64,000 bases of DNA from Streptomyces sp. NBC_01549 (GTDB lineage Bacteria; Actinomycetota; Actinomycetes; Streptomycetales; Streptomycetaceae): assembly GCF_026339955.1 (NCBI RefSeq), contig NZ_JAPEPW010000002.1, positions 1,736,001 through 1,800,000 of the forward strand, given 5' to 3'. The notes beneath the pieces are model-generated. The model had not been told where the DNA came from. It searched no databases and worked only from the letters and a program-made list of their open reading frames with translations. Position numbers and translations under genes: made by a program. The number at the start of each line of letters is the position of its first letter. Within the stretch, counting starts at the first letter, position 1. This document shows, piece by piece, positions 33,515 to 40,384 of the stretch.

Positions 33515-34252
33515 GGGTCGGTCCGCGGCGTACACCTTGTGCCGCACCCGGCGCGGCAGTGGTTCGGTCACCAGCACGAAGCCGCGTCGTGGCAGCACGG
33601 GCAGGAAGACGCCCGCGAGGCCGGCCACGGCGGCACCCCAGGTGCCGGCCGCGTTGACGACCGCCGGGGCGTGGACGTCACCCCGGTCGGTCCGGACGCC
33701 GCGTACCGCCCCGTCCGCCCCGCGCAGCACCTCGGTCACGGTCCGCCCTGTCAGGAGCCGCGCCCCCGAGGCCCGTACCAGGTGCGCCGCGGCGAGCGCC
33801 GGCATCACCTGGGTGTCCTGGGGGTAGTGCACGGCGCCCGCGAGGCCGGACGCCAAATGGGGTTCCAGGGAGTGGAGTTGATCGGCGGCGACGGGCACCG
33901 CCTCGACCCCGGCGGCTCGTTGTCCCGCCGCGAAGGTCTCCAGCGCGGTGAGCCCCTCGGGCGTGGCGGCCACGACGACGCCCCCTTTGGCCTCGTACTC
34001 GACGGCCTCGCCCAGTTCCTCCCCGAGATCGGCCCACAGGCGCCCCGACAGCAGGGCGAGGTCGAGTTCGGGACCGGGTCCCTTGTCGGAGACGAGCAGA
34101 TCGCCCTCACCCGCGCCGGTGGTCCCGCCGGCCACCGGGCCACGGTCCAGCAGAGCGACGTCGAGGCCCGCCCGGGCCATGTACAACGCGCAGGCCGCGC
34201 CGACCATTCCGGCTCCGACGATCACGACATCACAGGTCAGCCGCACGCTCAC
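33515..34252 (-). pseudogene. FAD-dependent oxidoreductase (DAO family), C-terminal half missing
   Basis: The first 245 residues are the N-terminal part of a D-amino-acid-oxidase-like flavoenzyme. They include CDVVIVGAGMVGAACALYMA (dinucleotide-binding), GTTGAGEGDLLVSDKGPGPE and the second FAD contact VVNAAGTWG. The family is normally 370-450 residues. Here it stops at RRGFVLVTEPLPRRVRHKVY and passes in frame into the GntR protein. The substrate-domain end and the C-terminal FAD-binding strand are gone, so activity is unlikely. The relatives usually oxidise proline, hydroxyproline or glycine-type substrates beside polyamine/opine transporters, which fits the neighbours. Confidence 0.75.
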
Positions 34253-34337
34253 ATCAGTAATATGTCACACACTTCTTTCCTCGGGAAGCACGGCAGGGAC
34301 AGCCGGGTGGCGGGCCCGCACCGCATCCCGCTCCCGT

Positions 34338-35153
34338 TCACACCCGGCTCCCGGACGCCGTGTCGGCGGACAGCCGCTGGGCCGCGTAGATCGGGAGCAC
34401 GGAGAGCAGGACGAGCACCGCCGCCACGACGTTCACGACCGGTGCCTGCTGGGGCCGCGTCATGTTGTTGAAGATCCAGATCGGCAGGGTCTCGATGCCG
34501 GGCCCGGCCGTGAACGTCGTCACCACGATCTCGTCGAAGGAGAGCGCGAAGGCGAGCAGTCCGCCCGCCAGCAGGGCCGAGCGCACCAGCGGGAAGGTGA
34601 CGTCGGCGAAGGCCCGGAAGGTGTCCGCGCCCAGATCCATCGCCGCTTCCTCGTACGAGCCCGAGGTACGCCGAAGCCTCGCGACGACGTTGTTGAAGAC
34701 GACCACGATGCAGAAGGTGGCGTGGCCGACGATCACGGTGAACAGGCCGAGACCGACGCCGAGTGGCTCAAGCACCGTACTGAACGCCGAGTTGAGCGCG
34801 ATGCCCGTGACGATGCCGGGCAGCGCGATCGGCAGGACGACCACGAACGAGATGGCGCCGCGGCCGAAGAACCGGTGCCGGGCCACGGCGAAGGCGATCA
34901 GCGTGCCCAGCACCAGGGCGATGCCCGTGGCGCCGAGGCCCGCCTTCACCGAGACCCAGAGCGCCGCGCGGGCCCCCTCGTTCTCCCAGGCGACCGACCA
35001 CCAGCGGAAGGTGAGTCCAGACGGTGGCCAGCTCGCGCTGCGGTCCGGGTTGAAGGAGTTGACCAGGACCAGCGCGAGCGGGACGTAGATGAACGCGAAG
35101 CCGACCCCGGCGGCGACGCGGAGCGCGATGCGCGCGGAACGGGAGAGTTGCAC
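34338..35153 (-). CDS. Polyamine/opine-type ABC transporter permease (PotC-like)
   Basis: This 271-residue membrane protein has about six helices, with the loop YEEAAMDLGADTFRAFADVTFP and the FALSFDEIVVTTFTAGPG segment typical of PotC/YdcV permeases. It follows 10 bp after the stop of the truncated PotB-like fragment. The ATPase and binding-protein genes expected in this operon are not in the window and the partner permease is cut. The protein is intact but probably cannot form a transporter alone. Confidence 0.88.
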   Translation of the reverse strand: MQLSRSARIALRVAAGVGFAFIYVPLALVLVNSFNPDRSASWPPSGLTFRWWSVAWENEGARAALWVSVKAGLGATGIALVLGTLIAFAVARHRFFGRGAISFVVVLPIALPGIVTGIALNSAFSTVLEPLGVGLGLFTVIVGHATFCIVVVFNNVVARLRRTSGSYEEAAMDLGADTFRAFADVTFPLVRSALLAGGLLAFALSFDEIVVTTFTAGPGIETLPIWIFNNMTRPQQAPVVNVVAAVLVLLSVLPIYAAQRLSADTASGSRV

Positions 35154-35163
35154 GGCGGGCTCC

Positions 35164-35424
35164 TCAGAGACTGCTCAGGGCGCCCGTGCGGCGCATCGCG
35201 AGCAGGTAGAGCACGATGACGACGACGGGGACCGTGCCGAGCGCGGCGGCCATGGGCAGGTTCAGTTCGATGTTGGAGTAGACGAGATTGCCGATCAGCT
35301 GGGTCTTGCCGCCGACGATCTGCACGGTGATGTAGTCCCCCAGACTGAGCGAGAAGGTGAAGACCGAGCCGGCCGCCACGGACGGCAGCACCATCGATAC
35401 CACGACCGAGCGGAAGAAAAGGTT
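35164..35424 (-). pseudogene. PotB-like permease, C-terminal fragment
   Basis: About 86 residues remain: LFFRSVVVSMVLPSVAAGSV, the FSLSLGDYITVQIVGG segment and two final helices to the stop at 35164. A PotB permease is normally 280-320 residues, so roughly the first 200 are missing. The break falls at about 35424, right where plus-strand sequence of the next regulator begins, which points to a deletion joining two operon pieces. Confidence 0.8.
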
Positions 35425-35448
35425 GAGTCAACGCACAAGGTGGTGGCC

Positions 35449-36276
35449 GTGAAGCAGTACGTGAACAACAACGCCGAGGGTGCCCGCAGAGCCGTTTTCA
35501 CCCCCGTGGACAATCGCGCCCGGGTGGACACGGTCATCCGCAGGCTCAGCGACGCCATCGAGCTCGGCCTGCTCGCCGACGGGGAGCAGCTGCCCGGTGA
35601 GACGGAGCTGGCCGGTCAGCTCGGCGTGTCCACGGTCACCCTGCGCGAGGCGCTGATGGCGCTGCGCCAGCAAGGGCTGGTCACCACCCGCAGGGGGCGC
35701 GGCGGCGGCAGCTTCGTCTCCCTTCCCGAGGTCCCCGGCGAGGAGCGGCTCAGGATGCGGCTGGCCGGCTGGAGCACGGAGGAGCTGCGCGATCTGGGCG
35801 ACCACTGGGCCGCCCTGTCGGGCGCGGCCGCCCAGCTGGCCGCGGAGCGCACGGAGCCGGGCGACCTACGGCAATTGCGCCGCACCCTGCATGAGTTGGC
35901 GTCCGCCGAGGACGCCGCGGCGCGCAGCCGGATCTACGGCCGGTTCCATGTCGAGCTCGCCGCGGCGGCCCAGTCCGCCCGGCTGACCCGCGAGCAGGTC
36001 GCGCTCCAGACAGAGGTGGGGGCACTGTTGTGCCTCGTGTTCGGGGACGACGCATATCGTGAAGAAGTCGCAGACCGTCACCGCTCCGTAATCTCGGCCG
36101 TGCAAGATGGAGCCCACGCATCGGCCAGAGCGCTGGCCGAGCGGTGCGTCCAGGCCTCGACGGCACGGCTCATCGCCCTCCGCCTCGCGATGCCGCGCGC
36201 CACGTCCGGTCCCCGTCCGCTGGAGGGCACCCATGAGCAGGAGCCCCGGTCCGGCCGGCGCCACGGCGACGCTTGA
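35449..36276 (+). CDS. GntR-family regulator (FadR type)
   Basis: This 275-residue regulator has a winged helix, IELGLLADGEQLPGETELAG then LGVSTVTLREALMALRQQGL and the wing TTRRGRGGGSFVSLP. A helical C-terminal effector domain of FCD character follows. I chose the GTG at 35449, which has ACAAGG 9 bp upstream; GTGs at 35443 and 35461 are in frame. Its end overlaps the next gene by 44 bp, so the two are co-expressed. In related loci such a pair sits next to a polyamine transporter and catabolic genes, here mostly deleted. Confidence 0.85.
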   Translation: MKQYVNNNAEGARRAVFTPVDNRARVDTVIRRLSDAIELGLLADGEQLPGETELAGQLGVSTVTLREALMALRQQGLVTTRRGRGGGSFVSLPEVPGEERLRMRLAGWSTEELRDLGDHWAALSGAAAQLAAERTEPGDLRQLRRTLHELASAEDAAARSRIYGRFHVELAAAAQSARLTREQVALQTEVGALLCLVFGDDAYREEVADRHRSVISAVQDGAHASARALAERCVQASTARLIALRLAMPRATSGPRPLEGTHEQEPRSGRRHGDA

Positions 36277-37012
36277 CGCGACACCGGAGGCGGCCGTCGC
36301 CGCCCAGGTCCGCTCCACCCTCGAGGCCGTGTTCGAGGCGGTCGCCGAGACCCGCGCCGACACCACGGCCCGGCTCACCGGGGTCGCCGCGCAGGGCCGT
36401 CGCCCCGCGACCGTCGACCTGGCCGCGCTGCGCCCAGGGCTTCATCTCCGGCTCACCCGGCAGGAGTTGGTGTCGGGCGTCGGGTTCGTCGCCGCGCCGG
36501 GACTGCTGAGTGACGTACCGGCGTGGCTGGAGTGGTGGCAGACCGGCTCCGACGGGGACGTACGGCCGCTGCTGCTCGACCTCGACCCCGCGCACTCCGC
36601 GTACTCCGACTACACGCACTGGGACTGGTTCACCCTCCCCCGTGACACCGGGCAGCGGGCGGTCGCCGGGCCCTATGTGGACTACCTCTGCTCCGACGAG
36701 TACAGCCTGACACTGTCCGCACCCGTGCAGGTGGAGGGCCGGTTCGTGGGGGTCGCCGCGGCCGACGTCTATCTGCGGCACTTCGAGGCGGCGATCGTTC
36801 CGCTGCTCCAACAACTGCCCGGGGCCGCCCACTTGGTCAACGGGCGCGGGCGGGTGGCCGCGTCCGCCGATCCCGCGCATCTGGCCGGATCGCTCACCAA
36901 GGGCCCGGACTTCGGGGCCGTACTGGCAGGGGCGCGGACCGCGCGCCACGACGGGATGCGGCTGATCCCGTGCGACGGAGTGCCCCTCGTGCTCGTTGTG
37001 GTGGACCCCTGA
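36233..37012 (+). CDS. Cache/PDC-type sensory domain protein
   Basis: This 259-residue protein has no signal peptide or membrane helix. An N-terminal helical part (VAAQVRSTLEAVFEAVAETR) is followed by a PAS-like/Cache fold with HWDWFTLPRDTG, VAGPYVDYLCSDEYSLTLSA and VGVAAADVYLRHFEAAIVPL. The VAGPYVDY plus VGVAAADV pattern is typical of dCache domains that bind amines or amino acids. A cytoplasmic stand-alone form is unusual. The ATG at 36233 has GGAGGG upstream and lies inside the end of the GntR gene. I infer that it senses the small molecule for, or with, the GntR protein. Confidence 0.7.
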   Translation: MSRSPGPAGATATLDATPEAAVAAQVRSTLEAVFEAVAETRADTTARLTGVAAQGRRPATVDLAALRPGLHLRLTRQELVSGVGFVAAPGLLSDVPAWLEWWQTGSDGDVRPLLLDLDPAHSAYSDYTHWDWFTLPRDTGQRAVAGPYVDYLCSDEYSLTLSAPVQVEGRFVGVAAADVYLRHFEAAIVPLLQQLPGAAHLVNGRGRVAASADPAHLAGSLTKGPDFGAVLAGARTARHDGMRLIPCDGVPLVLVVVDP

Positions 37013-37043
37013 GCGGGCCCACACCCCGGACCGCCGAGCGGGC

Positions 37044-37691
37044 TCACACCACGCGCAGCTCCGCCGCGCCGTTGCGTGTCCTGCGCGGTCCGGCCGTCAT
37101 GTGCCGCGCCTCGCGCAGGACCAGGGTCATCCGCGTATAGCCCATGCCCTGAAGGGTCTTGGGGGTCTCGCCGACGATCCGACAGTCCGTTCGGCCCCAG
37201 CGGGGATCGGGGTGCATCAGCGGCCGTACGGCGCCGTCGTGCTCGACGGCGTCCGGGCCGACGGCGCGGATCCAGTGCGGCAGGCCCTGCCGGTAGGCGG
37301 CTTCCATGATCGGATCCTGGGCGATGTCCCGGCGGATCGACTGCAGCCCGCGGTCCTGGCCGTGGCGCTCCATGGCCGCGGCGAAGTGGGCCAGCATCGG
37401 CAGGCACCAGCGCGACTCGTGCTCACCGAGGACCGTTGCCGCGTCCGGGTGAAACAGGACGAACCGGAGGAAGTTGTCACCCGGCATCGCGGTCGGATGG
37501 GGGCCGACCCCGCCGAAAAGTGTCTCGAACGCGGCGTTGGACAACACGACGTCCCAGCGGTGGTCGAAGACGACCGACGGGAACGCGACGGCCTCCAGAA
37601 GAGCGGCGTAGTCCTGGAGATACGCCTGAGCCTCGAGACTCTCGGGGACAGGTCGCGGCTGGGACCGCTGCCATCCTGCCTGGTACGCCAT
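37044..37691 (-). CDS. MmyB-like ligand-binding domain protein without helix-turn-helix
   Basis: These 215 residues correspond to the C-terminal MmyB-type domain of XRE regulators (AFPSVVFDHRWDVVLSNAAF, FLRFVLFHPDAATVLGEHES, SRWCLPMLAHFAAAMERHGQ). No helix-turn-helix precedes it; the first 30 residues are a short polar leader. The ATG at 37691 has a purine-rich GAGGGGTGA upstream, so the short form appears to be the native one. It is divergent from the XRE/ImmA-like operon across a 249-bp region with a palindrome. It may act as a partner or effector-binding protein for the HTH protein opposite. Confidence 0.7.
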   Translation of the reverse strand: MAYQAGWQRSQPRPVPESLEAQAYLQDYAALLEAVAFPSVVFDHRWDVVLSNAAFETLFGGVGPHPTAMPGDNFLRFVLFHPDAATVLGEHESRWCLPMLAHFAAAMERHGQDRGLQSIRRDIAQDPIMEAAYRQGLPHWIRAVGPDAVEHDGAVRPLMHPDPRWGRTDCRIVGETPKTLQGMGYTRMTLVLREARHMTAGPRRTRNGAAELRVV

Positions 37692-37804
37692 CGGGAGGTC
37701 ACCCCTCTTGCCTCTGCGGCCTTCACGCGGCGCCCCGATCCTGCTGCCCGAAGCTCAGCCATGTCAACTATCGTGGCATTTGGCGCTTGTTGACGGCTGA
37801 TTCG

Positions 37805-37820
37805 CGCCACAGTTGTGGCG
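37805..37820. promoter_or_regulatory. CGCCACA/TGTGGCG palindrome in a divergent promoter region
   Basis: CGCCACA-GT-TGTGGCG is a 16-bp inverted repeat with perfect 7-bp arms. It lies in the gap between the MmyB-type gene (minus, start 37691) and the XRE gene (plus, start 37941). A possible -35-like TTGACG precedes it at about 37789. It is a good candidate operator for the XRE protein. Confidence 0.5.
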
Positions 37821-37883
37821 ACAGCTGGATGTGAGTTCGAACGAGCGGCTACTCTCCAGTTGGTCCCTGAGCCTTGCGAGGGA

Positions 37884-37919
37884 GACCTGAGAAACCTGAG
37901 AGACCTGAGCGAGACTGAG
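37884..37919. repeat. Four 9-bp tandem repeats in the leader of the XRE gene
   Basis: GACCTGAGA, AACCTGAGA, GACCTGAGC and GAGACTGAG follow each other without gaps, ending 21 bp before the chosen GTG start. The repeats are purine-rich and multiples of three. Read from an upstream in-frame GTG (37815) they would encode DLRNLRDLSETE. They could be a slippage-prone leader, a protein-binding array, or a coded N-terminal extension. Confidence 0.55.
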
Positions 37920-37940
37920 AGAGACGTAGGAGATCAGTCG

Positions 37941-38597
37941 GTGACGGATGGCTTCGAAGTTCCGGGCGCCACGGCGACGGTTCTACTGCCGGCCGTCGTG
38001 GCCCGGGTCACCGCACTCGCCGACCGGCTCGATGTGCAGCAGTCCGAGGTTTTCGACGTCCAGCGCCTGTCGGCCGAGTCCGGCGTCCCCCAACCCGTGG
38101 TGCGGGCCCTGCTGAGCGGTCGCCCCGCCGGGGAACCCGATCTGCAGGCCCGCTTCCTCCAGCGCCTGGATCTGTTGCGCCGCACCCGGCTCAAGCCCAA
38201 CGGGCGCAAATACACCCAACAGGAGATCGCCGACGGCGCCGGAATGTCGCGTCAACAGGCGGGCGCCCTGATCAATGGCGACCGGCGCCCCACCATGGAG
38301 CACTGCGACGCCATCCAGCGCTTCTTCCGGGTGCACGCCGGGTTCCTGACGGCCGAGGACTCCGAGGCACTCGTGGGCGCCCTGCAGCGCTCGGAGCAGG
38401 AGCTGCTGCAACAGCTCGCCGGCCGCGAGCGCGAGGCGGCCGCGGCCGCCGGCGACCCGCTGGAGCGGCTGCTGCAGGACCACGGCGTCCGCGGAATCGC
38501 CTGGCGTGCCGCGCAGTTGCCCACCGACCAGCACCGCGACAAGGTCGCCGAGTGGCTGGACATGCTCCTGGAGAGCGTCAAGCGGCCCGAGTCGTGA
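37941..38597 (+). CDS. Helix-turn-helix (XRE-like) protein of the ImmA-like operon
   Basis: From the GTG at 37941 (TAGGAGA 8 nt upstream) this is 218 residues. A degenerate first helical block (FDVQRLSAESGVPQPVVRAL, about 40-59) is followed by a clear XRE-type helix-turn-helix, KYTQQEIADGAGMSRQQAGA, with LINGDRRPTMEHCDAIQRFF after it. The C-terminal half (ALQRSEQELLQQLAGREREA onward) is probably coiled coil. Two HTH-like units in one chain are unusual. A longer start at 37815 is in frame. Its stop overlaps a possible GTG of the next gene, so the metallopeptidase is coupled to it, the usual arrangement of XRE/ImmA pairs. Confidence 0.8.
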   Translation: MTDGFEVPGATATVLLPAVVARVTALADRLDVQQSEVFDVQRLSAESGVPQPVVRALLSGRPAGEPDLQARFLQRLDLLRRTRLKPNGRKYTQQEIADGAGMSRQQAGALINGDRRPTMEHCDAIQRFFRVHAGFLTAEDSEALVGALQRSEQELLQQLAGREREAAAAAGDPLERLLQDHGVRGIAWRAAQLPTDQHRDKVAEWLDMLLESVKRPES

Positions 38598-38611
38598 TCC
38601 GGGGGAGAACT

Positions 38612-39160
38612 GTGGGCATCGGAAAGGACATGCGCCGCCTGTGCGGCGAGTTGGTCGCGGAGCTGTCGCTCCCGGCGCCGGCGGAACCCGCCGCCCTGTA
38701 CGCCGCCCTGTGTGACGCCATGAGCAGACGCCGCGGCCGTCCCGTCCAGTTCCGTACGGCCGCCTTCCCGCCCGGCACCGCCAGCGGACTGTGGCTCGAC
38801 ATGGCCGACCAGGACCTCGTCGTCATCGAGGAACGCACCGCCCCCGACCACCAGTTGGTGATCCTCGGCCATGAGCTGTGGCACATGAAGGCCGGGCACT
38901 GCAGTCACCATGTCGAGGGCGCGGCCGTCGCGGCCCGTTTACTCAGCGACACCGCCGATCTGCAGGCGACCGTCCTGAGGGTCGCCGCACGCACCCGTTT
39001 CGACCTCGCGAACGAGAAGGAGGCCGAGAGCTTCGGTCTGCTGCTCGCCAGCAAGTGCCGTACGTGGCTGGCCGGTTCGCCGCTGCGCGGGCCGGTGAGC
39101 CGGGACGGTCTGGCCGGCCGCATCGAGGCGTCCCTGGGGTACCGCGGACCGCAGGGCTGA
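38612..39160 (+). CDS. ImmA/IrrE-like zinc metallopeptidase-type protein
   Basis: This is 182 residues from the GTG at 38612, with GGGGGAG 5 nt upstream. A GTG at 38594 overlapping the previous stop would add six residues. The key motif is HELWHMKAGH (about H87, E88, H91), the HExxH zinc site of the ImmA/IrrE (COG2856) family. LDMADQDLVVIEERTAPDHQ precedes it and a helical domain with NEKEAESFGLLLA follows. In known systems such peptidases cleave or inactivate the cognate XRE repressor. By analogy this protein may derepress its own operon on a signal. Confidence 0.78.
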   Translation: MGIGKDMRRLCGELVAELSLPAPAEPAALYAALCDAMSRRRGRPVQFRTAAFPPGTASGLWLDMADQDLVVIEERTAPDHQLVILGHELWHMKAGHCSHHVEGAAVAARLLSDTADLQATVLRVAARTRFDLANEKEAESFGLLLASKCRTWLAGSPLRGPVSRDGLAGRIEASLGYRGPQG

Positions 39161-39175
39161 GGCGCCTTCCCGGAC

Positions 39176-40384
39176 ATGGACGGACCCAGCTACTACGTCC
39201 CAGCCGCCGCCATGGGCGCCGCCCTCGCCGTCAAGGCGCCCACCCTGATCCGCGGCTGGCGCGACCCGCTGCTGCGATCGGTGGGCGTCCTGCTGGCGCT
39301 GGCCAGCCTGGTGTTCCTCTTCGCAGCCCCGCCCACCATCGCCGAGGTCAACGACCTCACCGGTATCCCCAACGTCTCGGCGCCCCTGGTCTACTGCCTG
39401 TTGAGCGTCTTCAGCGCGTCCTGCCTGGTGCTGATCATCCACTGGCGCGGCGGACCCCCCGAGGTCACCCGCCGGCTCTCCCGCCGCTGGATCACCGGGT
39501 ACGGCGTCGTCAGCGTGGCGCTGGTCGTGCTCTACCTGCTCGGGGACTGCCCCGAGGAGCGCCTGCGGGACCTCGACACCTACTACGCGAACACCCCGTT
39601 CATCCGCGAGATGATCGTCCTCTACCTCGCCGCACTGACCGTCGCGGGCGTCGCGATGAACGTCATGTGCTGGCGCTGGGCCCGGCAGGTGGACGGCTGG
39701 CTGCGCGCCGGGCTGCTGACGATCGCGGTCGGCTTCCTCTTCAACGTCCCCTACGCGGCGGCCAAGTTCATCGCCGTGGCGGCCCGCTGGAACGGCGCGA
39801 ACCTGGACGGTCTGAGCACCGACGTGGCCCCCGTCCTGGCCTCCGTCGGAGCGCAGGTCAGCGCGGTCGGCTTCCTGCTCCCGCTGGCCGGTCAGCGTAT
39901 CGGGGACAGTATGACCACCTGGTCGACGTACCGGCGGCTCGGACCACTGTGGCGCGAGCTGAGGACGGTCTCGGCCCACGCGGACCACGCGGTGCCGATC
40001 TCCTGGTGGTCCTCCGCCGAACTCCAGGTCACCCAGCGGGAGTCCGACATCCACGACGGCATGCTCAGCCTGTACCCCTACTTCGACTCCGAGGTACGCT
40101 CCCTCGCCTACGACGCGGCCGTGACGGCCGGCTCCGAGCCCGCCCAGGCGCAGGCCGAGGCCGACGCGGCGATGGTGACGGCGGCGGTGCGGGCCAGGGC
40201 GGCCGACCCGGAGGGCAGGGTCATCAGCGCCGCTGAGGCCGCCACCGCCAGCGCCGCTTCCGCCGAGGGTCCACGCGACCTCGTACGGATGTCGATGGCC
40301 CTGCGTCAGTCACCCGTCGTCGCGGCCGTCCGAGGACGGGCCGCGACCAGGTCAGAGAGCGACTTCCATGAGCAATCCCGCTAG
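39176..40384 (+). CDS. Multi-TM membrane protein, MAB_1171c-like
   Basis: This is 402 residues. The first 240 hold about seven hydrophobic helices (for example SVGVLLALASLVFLFAAPPT, VVSVALVVLYLLG, LLTIAVGFLFNVPYAAAKFI). The last 150 form a soluble, Ala-rich cytoplasmic tail (WWSSAELQVTQRESDIHDGM). The layout matches the actinobacterial MAB_1171c family of putative transporters/sensors that accompany ImmA-like genes. The ATG at 39176 is 15 bp after the previous stop. The 3' end overlaps the monooxygenase gene by 17 bp. It could export or sense the product of the oxidase. The biochemical role is unknown. Confidence 0.75.
   Translation: MDGPSYYVPAAAMGAALAVKAPTLIRGWRDPLLRSVGVLLALASLVFLFAAPPTIAEVNDLTGIPNVSAPLVYCLLSVFSASCLVLIIHWRGGPPEVTRRLSRRWITGYGVVSVALVVLYLLGDCPEERLRDLDTYYANTPFIREMIVLYLAALTVAGVAMNVMCWRWARQVDGWLRAGLLTIAVGFLFNVPYAAAKFIAVAARWNGANLDGLSTDVAPVLASVGAQVSAVGFLLPLAGQRIGDSMTTWSTYRRLGPLWRELRTVSAHADHAVPISWWSSAELQVTQRESDIHDGMLSLYPYFDSEVRSLAYDAAVTAGSEPAQAQAEADAAMVTAAVRARAADPEGRVISAAEAATASAASAEGPRDLVRMSMALRQSPVVAAVRGRAATRSESDFHEQSR

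Noticed and set aside
37815..37940. N-terminal extension of the XRE protein from the GTG at 37815
   Set aside because: It would translate the 9-bp repeats and lacks a good ribosome-binding site. The GTG at 37941 has TAGGAGA at suitable distance. It is kept as an alternative only.
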